A stretch of DNA of 27,759 bases from CAYNFH01 sp964396385 (GTDB lineage: Bacteria > Armatimonadota > Chthonomonadetes > Chthonomonadales > CAJBBX01). Shown piece after piece: positions 21,708-27,759 of this stretch. The position numbers were made by a program, and so were the translations under genes. A model generated the notes under the pieces. That model was not told where the DNA came from. It did not search any database and saw nothing but the letters and a program-made list of their open reading frames with translations. Location: NCBI GenBank assembly GCA_964396385.1, contig CAYNFH010000067.1, forward strand, positions 1-27,759, in the 5' to 3' direction. Within the stretch, counting starts at the first letter, position 1. Each line of letters begins with the position of its first letter.

Positions 21708-21831
21708 GATTCTGAACTTATGCATCGCTGAATAGTGCCCGCTCCCCCAGTGTTGGGGGCCGGGGGCCATAGATCAGAGTTGCCGGATACTCGCCCGCGA
21801 TGGCCCTAGCAATCGCAGGAGGGCAGTTGAA

Positions 21832-23772
21832 ATGACATCTATGAAACCGACCGATTTCCTGAAGCACGCTGAGGAGCAGCGCGCTCTGGAACAGAAGCTG
21901 AGCTGGGAAGGCACCTTCTCCGACTACCTGGACCTGATAGCGGAGAACCCCAACGTGGCGGACCTGGCCCATGCCCGGATGTACGACATGATCATCCAGG
22001 CCGGGGTGGAGGATCCTGGTGACGGCCGTCCCAAGGAGTACAAGTTTTTCCGCCAGGACATCTTTGGCCTGGACCGCACTCTCCAGCAGCTTGTGGAGGA
22101 GTACCTGAACCCAGCGGCCCGCCGGCTGGATATCCGTAAGCGCATCCTCATGCTGGTGGGTCCCGTGGGAGGTGGTAAGTCTACCCTCGTCACGCTCCTC
22201 AAGCGAGGCATGGAGCGGTACAGCAGGACGGACGATGGCGCCGTCTATGCCATCAAGGGTTGCCCTATGCATGAGGAGCCACTTCACCTCATCCCGGAAG
22301 ACCTTCGCCCGGACTTCCGCAAGCAGTTCGGCGTCTACATCGAAGGCGACCTCTGCCCGGTATGCCGCTGGCGGTTGAAAGAAGAGTTTGACGGGAAGAT
22401 CGACAATGTGCCGGTCCACCGCGTCACCTTCTCCGAGAAGACCCGTATCGGCATCGGCACCTTCAAGCCCGCCGACCCCAAGAGCCAGGACGTAGCGGAG
22501 CTTACCGGCAGTGTGAACATCCAGGCGCTCACCGAGTACGGCGTGGAGAGTGATCCGCGGGCCTACAACTTCGATGGGGAGCTGAACATCGCCAACCGCG
22601 GCATGATGGAGTTCATCGAGATGCTCAAGGCGGAGAAGCGGTTCCTCTATGAGCTGAACACGGTCGCCGGGGAGCAGACCATCAAGGCCTCCCGCTTCGC
22701 CCTGATCTACTGCGATGTCGCGGTCGTCGCCCACACCAACGAGTATGAGTACAACTCATACTTCGGCAACAAAGAAAACGAGGCGATGATCGACCGCATT
22801 TTCGTGGTCAAGGTGCCGTACAACCTGATGGCCAGCGAAGAGGTGAAGATCTACGAGAAGCTGATCTCCCAGAGCGAGGTGCAGGAGGAGGGCGTAGACC
22901 TCTCCCGCATGCACATCGCCCCGAATACGCTGCGTGTCGCGGCCATGTTCGCGGTGCTCTCCCGCCTGAAGCCGAGCAAGAAGTCCGGCCTGAGCCTCAT
23001 GACCAAGCTGAAGCTGTACGACGGCGAGAAGCAGGTGGGTGACTGGGACCAGAAGCACGTGCGTGAGCTGCACGACGAGTACAGCGATGAGGGCATGCAG
23101 GGCATCTCGCCCCGGTTTATCATCAACCGGCTCTCCTCCGCCCTCGTGCGCGGCGGCAAGAACTGCGTGAACCCCATCGACGTGCTGAGATCCCTCCGCG
23201 ATGGTCTCGCCGAGTACACCAGCAGCGAAGAGGAGCGCCGCCGCCTGCTCAACTTCATCGACGAGGTGCGCAAAGAGTTCGACGAGGCGGCCAAGAAGGA
23301 GGTCCAGCGGGCCTTTGTCTACTCATACGAGGAGAGCGCCAAGACGCTGCTGGACAACTACCTGGACAATGTGGACGCCTTCTGCAACCGCACCAAGGTC
23401 AAGGACCCGCTGACCGACGAAGAGGTCGAGCCGGACGAGCGGCTGATGCGCGGCATCGAGGAGCAGATCGGGGTCACTGAGAACGCAAAGCGGGAGTTCC
23501 GCGAAGGCGTGATGCGCTCCGTCGCCTCCCTCGCCCGGCGCGGCCAGCCCTTCATCGTGGGCTCGGACGAGCGGCTCAAGGAGGCCATCGAAAAGAAGCT
23601 GTTCTCGGACCTGAAGGACGTGGTAAAGATCACCACGTCGACCAAGACGCCGGACGCCGACCAGCTCAAGAAGATCAACGAGGTGGTGGACCGCCTCGTG
23701 CGCGAGCAGGGCTACTGCCCCGTCTGCGCAAACGAGCTGCTCCGCTACGTAGGCACGCTGCTGAATCGATAG
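21832..23772 (+). CDS. prkA: PrkA family protein (AAA+ ATPase / putative serine protein kinase)
   Basis: This is a 646-residue cytoplasmic protein. The N-terminal PrkA AAA domain has Walker A GPVGGGKST at 110-118. The family segment GELNIANRGMMEFIEMLK at about 249-266 lies in the Walker B region, and AVVAHTNEYEYNSYFGNKENEA follows. The C-terminal PrkA domain runs to the end (GYCPVCANELLRYVGTLL). Classical work calls it a protein kinase; for the Bacillus protein an ATP-dependent Lon-like protease activity has also been reported. Two CPVC motifs (175-178 and 629-632) could bind a metal, which is inference. The start has AGGAGGG eight bases upstream. Its usual partners DUF444 and SpoVR are encoded 1.7 kb further on. 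Confidence 0.96.
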   Translation: MTSMKPTDFLKHAEEQRALEQKLSWEGTFSDYLDLIAENPNVADLAHARMYDMIIQAGVEDPGDGRPKEYKFFRQDIFGLDRTLQQLVEEYLNPAARRLDIRKRILMLVGPVGGGKSTLVTLLKRGMERYSRTDDGAVYAIKGCPMHEEPLHLIPEDLRPDFRKQFGVYIEGDLCPVCRWRLKEEFDGKIDNVPVHRVTFSEKTRIGIGTFKPADPKSQDVAELTGSVNIQALTEYGVESDPRAYNFDGELNIANRGMMEFIEMLKAEKRFLYELNTVAGEQTIKASRFALIYCDVAVVAHTNEYEYNSYFGNKENEAMIDRIFVVKVPYNLMASEEVKIYEKLISQSEVQEEGVDLSRMHIAPNTLRVAAMFAVLSRLKPSKKSGLSLMTKLKLYDGEKQVGDWDQKHVRELHDEYSDEGMQGISPRFIINRLSSALVRGGKNCVNPIDVLRSLRDGLAEYTSSEEERRRLLNFIDEVRKEFDEAAKKEVQRAFVYSYEESAKTLLDNYLDNVDAFCNRTKVKDPLTDEEVEPDERLMRGIEEQIGVTENAKREFREGVMRSVASLARRGQPFIVGSDERLKEAIEKKLFSDLKDVVKITTSTKTPDADQLKKINEVVDRLVREQGYCPVCANELLRYVGTLLNR

Positions 23773-23801
23773 GTAACGTAAAACGCGGGACAGAGGCGGT
23801 T

Positions 23802-23936
23802 TGTCATACCGGGCGGGCTTCCGCTTAGCGGAGCGAGCGAGCGCAGCTCCGCGGCCCGCCAAACGAGGGATCTGCTTTACGGTGTCTGTGAGTACTTTGC
23901 CGGATCAGCAGATTCCTCGCTCCGATCGGAATGACA
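23802..23936. repeat. Dispersed palindromic repeat, most complete copy
   Basis: This begins TGTCATACCGGGC and ends GCTCCGATCGGAATGACA, so the ends are inverted. The interior has CGAGGGATCTGCTTTACGG, GAGTACTTTGCCGGA and AGCAGATTCCTCGC, the same order as 3905-3995. An extra hairpin (CGGGCGGGCTTCCGCT with a GCGGCCCGCC return) with GAGCGAGCGAGCGCAGCTCC is present. The copy lies between convergent prkA and the epimerase gene. Confidence 0.75.
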
Positions 23937-23940
23937 AATC

Positions 23941-23975
23941 CGTCCGTCATCCGTCCGCCGTCATCCGTCGCTCAA
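23941..23975. repeat. GACGGAT tandem repeat at the epimerase stop codon
   Basis: On the minus strand GACGGATGACGGC is followed by GGACGGATGACGGACGGAT. The epimerase stop TGA (23947-23949) is the second TGA of the array; the first is in another frame and gives the Met-Thr of the C-terminal MTADG. Confidence 0.75.
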
Positions 23976-24693
23976 TGATCGCGTACGCGTCGTCCTTCGG
24001 CTCGTAGCCAAGGAGGCGGCGCGTAGACGAGAGGTCCATGGCGGTGAAGCGGTTGTTGGAGACTCCGTGCGCCACCGCGAAGCCGATGTCCGGGGCCTCG
24101 ATGCAGCGGTCGAAGAGGTGGGAGAGGTCCGCGTAGCTGACCCAGAAGGAGTGCCAGTGGCGCGCGGGCGGCTTGAGGTCCTCCGGATGGCCCACGCCGC
24201 CAATGCGGACGGCGATGACGCTCAATCCGTCGCAGCGGGCGAAGTAGGAGCCGAGCGATTCGCCGAACGCCTTGCTCGCGCCATAGACGTTGGACGGACA
24301 CGGGGCATCTTCGGTTCGGACCTGCCGGTCCGGGATATAGCCGCCCACCGCGTTGATACTGCTGGCGAAGATGACCCGGCGGCAGCCCTGGTCCTTGGCG
24401 GCGCGGTAGATGTTGTAGGTGGCCTTGAAGTTGGGATCCAGCAGGTCCCGGTAGAACTCGGCGCCGGTGTGCGGATTCGCCGCCAGGTGGAGCACGGTCT
24501 CCATCCCGGCGCAGGCCCTCTGAGCCGTCTCCGGATCCGATAGGTCCCCTATCTGTACGTCATGGCTGCCCGGCTCGTCAATCGGCCGGATGTCCGCGAG
24601 GCGGAGAGTATATCGGTCGGCGGCGTGCCGCCGATAATAGCTGCCGATCTTACCGGCCGCGCCGGTGAGTAACACTTTCGGTTTAGGGTTCAT
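23947..24693 (-). CDS. NAD(P)-dependent epimerase/dehydratase (extended SDR)
   Basis: This is a 248-residue Rossmann-fold protein of the extended short-chain dehydrogenase family. The cofactor motif TGAAGKIG is at residues 10-17, and VLHLAANPH marks strand 4. The catalytic triad is visible as Ser in ASSINAVGG with YGASK (Tyr and Lys). The family acts on nucleotide sugars or uronic acids; the short length and GSYYRRH..YTLRLADI pattern recall uronate dehydrogenase-like enzymes, with moderate confidence. ATG 24693 precedes the NAD-binding strand. A longer frame upstream runs across the oppositely oriented Uma2 gene and is rejected. The last residues (MTADG) come from a GACGGAT array. It lies antisense between prkA and the Uma2 gene. 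Confidence 0.92.
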   Translation of the reverse strand: MNPKPKVLLTGAAGKIGSYYRRHAADRYTLRLADIRPIDEPGSHDVQIGDLSDPETAQRACAGMETVLHLAANPHTGAEFYRDLLDPNFKATYNIYRAAKDQGCRRVIFASSINAVGGYIPDRQVRTEDAPCPSNVYGASKAFGESLGSYFARCDGLSVIAVRIGGVGHPEDLKPPARHWHSFWVSYADLSHLFDRCIEAPDIGFAVAHGVSNNRFTAMDLSSTRRLLGYEPKDDAYAIIERRMTADG

Positions 24694-24706
24694 AGCGCAT
24701 AGATTA

Positions 24707-24721
24707 TGCACTGTCTGTGCA
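24707..24721. promoter_or_regulatory. Short palindrome between divergent genes
   Basis: TGCACTGTCTGTGCA has 5-bp inverted arms (TGCAC/GTGCA). It stands in the 54-nt spacer between the divergent epimerase and Uma2 genes and could be an operator for both. On the minus strand CATAAT overlaps it as a possible -10. Confidence 0.35.
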
Positions 24722-24747
24722 AGATCGAGGATGGGTGAGCTGAGGTC

Positions 24748-25401
24748 ATGAGCGCGACATGGGCGCCGACAATCGAGGCGGAGAGCGCCGTCGCGGAGGA
24801 AGCTCCGCGCCGAAGGCAGTGGACGCGCGCGGAGTACTACCGCGCGGCGGAAACGGGCATCTTCCGGCCGGACGAGAGGCTGGAGCTGATCAAGGGGGAG
24901 ATCTACCAGAAGGTAAGCCCGCAGAACCGACCGCACATAGCAGCGATCATCAAGGGACAGAGGGCCCTCCAGGCCGCCTTCGGAGAAGGGTTCCACATCC
25001 AGCCGCAGGGCCCGATGCAGATAGATGATGAGTCGGAGCCGGAGCCCGACCTTCTTGTCGTGCCGGGTGATCCTGAGGATTATGAAGACCACCCCACATA
25101 CGCGGAGGCTGCGCTAGTGGTGGAAGTTGCTGAAAGCACGCTCCGGTTCGATCGGGGCAAGAAGGCCGCGTTGTACGCGGAAGCTGGCGTTATGGACTAC
25201 TGGGTCGTGAGCACCACGGAGCGCCGTCTGTACGTGATGCGTGATCCCGCGGCCATGCCGGAGAGCCCCTGGGGCTTCGGCTACCGCTCGGTGACGGCAT
25301 ATCTGGAGACAGAATCCGCCGCTCCCCTCCGCGCACCGGGCGCTTCGGTAAGTGTGGCGGACCTGCTGCCGAAGAAGCGGGCTACAGGCAGACAAGGCTG
25401 A
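24748..25401 (+). CDS. Uma2 family (DUF820) PD-(D/E)XK nuclease-like protein
   Basis: This is a 217-residue protein. The family core is clear: WTRAEYYRAAETGIF and RLELIKGEIYQKVSP at the start, then PEPDLLVV (Asp101), ALVVEVAES (Glu126), RGKKAALYAEAGVMDYWVV (Lys138/139). These residues correspond to the restriction-endonuclease-like active site. The family is very numerous in Cyanobacteria, Chloroflexi, Armatimonadota and Planctomycetes; its biological role is not settled. GGGTGAG (24733-24739) serves as a ribosome binding site. It lies 36 nt upstream of the DUF444 gene on the same strand, so the two are probably co-transcribed. Confidence 0.92.
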   Translation: MSATWAPTIEAESAVAEEAPRRRQWTRAEYYRAAETGIFRPDERLELIKGEIYQKVSPQNRPHIAAIIKGQRALQAAFGEGFHIQPQGPMQIDDESEPEPDLLVVPGDPEDYEDHPTYAEAALVVEVAESTLRFDRGKKAALYAEAGVMDYWVVSTTERRLYVMRDPAAMPESPWGFGYRSVTAYLETESAAPLRAPGASVSVADLLPKKRATGRQG

Positions 25402-25437
25402 GTTAGGCTCATAGAGGAATGAAAGCGGAAGACAACC

Positions 25438-26601
25438 ATGCCCAACTTTGCACTGAGTACGGATACCTGGGACCTGCACCGCAGGGCGGACCGGGACCGG
25501 CAGCGGCATAACGAGAAGATCAAAGAGGTCATCAAGCAGAACCTCGGCGATATCGTGAGCCACCAGGACATCATCACCGCGGATCAGGGCAAGATCGTCA
25601 AGATCCCCATCCGCAGCCTGGAGCTGCCGCGCATCCGCTACGACAACGGCGAGCGGGAGCGCGTCGGCCAGGGACAGGGCGGCACCAAGCCCGGCGACGT
25701 GCTGGGCCGCGCCGGCCAGCCGCAGCAGGGACCCGGCACCGGCAAGCAGGCCGGCCAGGAGCCCGGCGTCGATTTCTACGAGGCGGAGTTCACCATCGAG
25801 GAGATTGCCGAGATGGTGTTCGAGGACCTGCACCTGCCCAACCTCGAGGAGAAGGGCATCAAGCAGGTGATGAGCGAGCACGCCGAGTTCAACACCATTA
25901 GCAAGCGCGGCCTCGCCGGCAACCTGGATCGCAAGCGCACCCTCATCGAGGCATACAAGCGGAACGCGCGCCAGGGCAAGCCCGGCTGGGAGGTCCGCCG
26001 CGAGGACGAGCGGTACAAGAACTGGGAGATCGTCACGGAGCCGCAGCGCAACGCCGTGATCTTCGCCATGCGGGACGTCTCCGGCTCCATGGGCGAGTTT
26101 GAGGCCTACATCTGCCGCTCGTTCTACTTCTGGATGCTGAAGTTTCTCCGCAAGCGGTACACCAACGCGGAGATCGTCTTCATCACGTGCCACACCGAGG
26201 CCAAAGAGGTGGATGAGCATGCCTTCTTCGGCTTGGGCGACTCCGGCGGCACCCGGATGTCCGAGGCCTACAAACTCGCGCTCGACATCATAGACAAACG
26301 GTACAACCCCCGTGAGTGGAACATCTATCCCTTCCTCTTCTCGGACGGCTACAACTGGGGCGACGCCGAGTGCGTGGACCTCGTGAAGAAGATGGCGGGA
26401 ATATCTAACCTCGTCGGCTATGGCGAGATCGCCAACGATATCTGGAGCCAGTCCTCCAACTTCGCGCCCCTGGGCCAGGCGTACCAGGAAGCGTTCGCCA
26501 GCGACCCGCGCGTGGTGCTGGTGAAGATCAATAACAAGGAGGACGTCTGGCCTGCCCTCCGGCGCTTCTTCAGCAAGCACCCGGAGCTGGAAAAGGTCTG
26601 A
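25438..26601 (+). CDS. YeaH/YhbH family protein (DUF444, vWA-like)
   Basis: This is a 387-residue protein. After a basic N-terminal helix and a Gly/Gln-rich linker (about 75-110), the C-terminal half is a von Willebrand A-like domain. It has the metal-site motif DVSGSMG at 213-219, SGGTRMSEAYKLALDII and PFLFSDGYNWGD. The family (YeaH in Escherichia, YhbH in Bacillus) is genetically linked to PrkA and SpoVR and takes part in stress or sporulation responses. The start ATG is preceded by GGAAG. It is followed by spoVR after 16 nt. Confidence 0.95.
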   Translation: MPNFALSTDTWDLHRRADRDRQRHNEKIKEVIKQNLGDIVSHQDIITADQGKIVKIPIRSLELPRIRYDNGERERVGQGQGGTKPGDVLGRAGQPQQGPGTGKQAGQEPGVDFYEAEFTIEEIAEMVFEDLHLPNLEEKGIKQVMSEHAEFNTISKRGLAGNLDRKRTLIEAYKRNARQGKPGWEVRREDERYKNWEIVTEPQRNAVIFAMRDVSGSMGEFEAYICRSFYFWMLKFLRKRYTNAEIVFITCHTEAKEVDEHAFFGLGDSGGTRMSEAYKLALDIIDKRYNPREWNIYPFLFSDGYNWGDAECVDLVKKMAGISNLVGYGEIANDIWSQSSNFAPLGQAYQEAFASDPRVVLVKINNKEDVWPALRRFFSKHPELEKV

Positions 26602-26617
26602 GGCAGTAGGAGTAACC

Positions 26618-27759
26618 GTGGAAGCGAAAGAACAGGCGGAGCTGGAAAAGTGGATTGAGATCATCTGGGAGAAGGCCCACGAGATGGGTCTCGACCCCTA
26701 TCCCACCCACTTCGAGATGGTGCCGGACCACATCATCTACGAACTGGGCGCCTATGGCCTGCCTGCCCGGTTCTCGCACTGGACCTTCGGGCGTGACTAT
26801 CACCGCCAGAAGACCAGCTACGAGTACGGGATGAGCAAGATCTACGAGATCGTCTTCAACACCAACCCCACCCAGGCGTTTCTCATGGACAGCAACTCCA
26901 TGCTGTCCCACAAGCTCGTCGTGGCGCACGTGCTGGGCCACTCCGACTTCTTCCGCCGCAACACGTACTTTGAGCACACCGATCGCAAGATGATCGAGGC
27001 AGTGCGTCTCCACGCGCAACGCCTGCGCGAGTACGAGAACCAGATCGGCCCCCAGGAGGTGGAGCGGTTCCTCGACGCCGTCCTCTCCATCGAGGAGCAC
27101 TTCGATGCAACCGCCCCCGTGTACCGCCGCAAGAGCGCCGAAGAGTACGAAGAGGAGCGGCTGCACCCCTACGAGCGCAGCACGGCATATGACGACCTCT
27201 GGAAGCTGGGCGAGAACGAGGATGCGCCGCAACCTCCCGCCCCGCGAAAGATCCCGCCGGAGCCGGAGAAGGACCTGCTCCGCTTCATCCGGGACCACGC
27301 ACCGGACCTGGCGGACTGGCAGCGGGACGTCATCAACATCGTGCGGGAGGAGATGCTCTACTTCCTCCCCCAGATGCGCACCAAGATAATGAACGAAGGC
27401 TGGGCCAGCACCTGGCATGAGCGGATACTTACGGAGCTGCCGCTGACGCCGGAGGAGCACTGGGAGTTCCGCCGCATGCACTCGTCTGTGCTATCGCCCG
27501 GCTCGCGCATGTCCATCAACCCCTACTACGTCGGCTACCAGATCCTCAAGGACATCGAGCGACGCTGGAACGGTGAGGTGGATCCGGACGATCCGGAGGA
27601 GGACTGGCGCGGCGAGGCCATCACGCGGCCGCAGGACGAGGGGCTCAAGAAGATCTTTGAAGTGGCGGAGGACGAGTCGGACATCTCGTTCCTGCGCAAG
27701 TACCTGACCAAGAAGCTCGTCCGCGACCTGGACATGTATACCTACAAGCTGGAGGAGGT
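26618..27759 (+). CDS. spoVR: SpoVR family protein (partial, runs off the window)
   Basis: A GTG at 26618 with TAGGAG seven to twelve bases upstream opens an uninterrupted frame to the window end (380 codons). Family motifs include YPTHFEMVPDHIIYELGAYG, ARFSHWTFGRDYHRQK, YEIVFNTNPTQAFLMD, VVAHVLGHSDFFRRN and KIMNEGWASTWHERI. SpoVR is needed for normal cortex formation in Bacillus spores and its YcgB relatives occur in non-spore formers with YeaG/YeaH. The missing part is the C-terminus (SpoVR proteins usually reach about 430-510 residues). Confidence 0.96.
   Translation, partial: MEAKEQAELEKWIEIIWEKAHEMGLDPYPTHFEMVPDHIIYELGAYGLPARFSHWTFGRDYHRQKTSYEYGMSKIYEIVFNTNPTQAFLMDSNSMLSHKLVVAHVLGHSDFFRRNTYFEHTDRKMIEAVRLHAQRLREYENQIGPQEVERFLDAVLSIEEHFDATAPVYRRKSAEEYEEERLHPYERSTAYDDLWKLGENEDAPQPPAPRKIPPEPEKDLLRFIRDHAPDLADWQRDVINIVREEMLYFLPQMRTKIMNEGWASTWHERILTELPLTPEEHWEFRRMHSSVLSPGSRMSINPYYVGYQILKDIERRWNGEVDPDDPEEDWRGEAITRPQDEGLKKIFEVAEDESDISFLRKYLTKKLVRDLDMYTYKLEE

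Noticed and set aside
24694..25092. Long N-terminal extension of the epimerase
   Set aside because: It is antisense to the well-supported Uma2 gene, and the NAD-binding motif sits at residue 10 of the short form.

Overview
The window is bacterial, GC-rich DNA (G/C strongly preferred at third codon positions) with two 10-N assembly gaps, so it is probably a draft or metagenome contig. The gene set combines several features: an infB-ylxP-rbfA-nrnA-truB-ribF translation cluster without nusA in front, a GH116 enzyme, a Uma2 (DUF820) nuclease-like protein, a prkA/DUF444/spoVR set, many secreted or sugar-related proteins, and abundant small palindromic repeats. This fits a Terrabacteria-type lineage. 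Armatimonadota is my best guess, at low-to-moderate confidence, because no rRNA or clear marker gene allows a firm placement.

Layout. Positions 35-5238 hold a carbohydrate-flavoured group: an uncharacterised TIM-barrel-like protein, a secreted glycoside-hydrolase-like protein, a xylose-isomerase-like sugar phosphate isomerase/epimerase, a polysaccharide deacetylase on the opposite strand, and a small Pro/Ala-rich protein interrupted by a gap. Positions 5350-7620 encode a secreted protein of about seven Ig-like repeats. It converges on a GH116 beta-glucosidase/glucosylceramidase-like gene (7630-10242, minus) that carries an in-frame palindromic insertion. Positions 10510-16287 (minus) are the translation/RNA operon, read infB -> ylxP -> rbfA -> nrnA -> truB -> ribF. 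An intrinsic terminator precedes it, separating it from a Met-rich LolA-like secreted protein. Positions 17538-18599 (minus) are an RHH antitoxin, a PIN toxin and a small acidic protein. Positions 18800-20979 are a NatA/NatB-type ABC exporter. Positions 20980-21831 have no protein gene but are rich in hairpins and end in a good intrinsic terminator, so they may encode a structured RNA. Positions 21832-27759 carry prkA, DUF444 and spoVR (cut by the window end), interrupted by an antisense NAD-dependent epimerase and a Uma2 gene.

The most unusual theme is repeat DNA. Besides a dispersed palindromic element with TGTCATYCCGAG-like ends, many gene junctions carry short arrays of 7- or 8-nt units that contain TGA. 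Several gene stop codons lie inside such arrays: ribF, natA, nrnA, the deacetylase and the epimerase. Because 7 and 8 are not multiples of 3, such arrays move TGA through the reading frames. One full inverted copy sits inside the GH116 coding sequence, where the unit that would have given an in-frame TGA reads GGA. These are sequence observations; whether the repeats have a function is inference.
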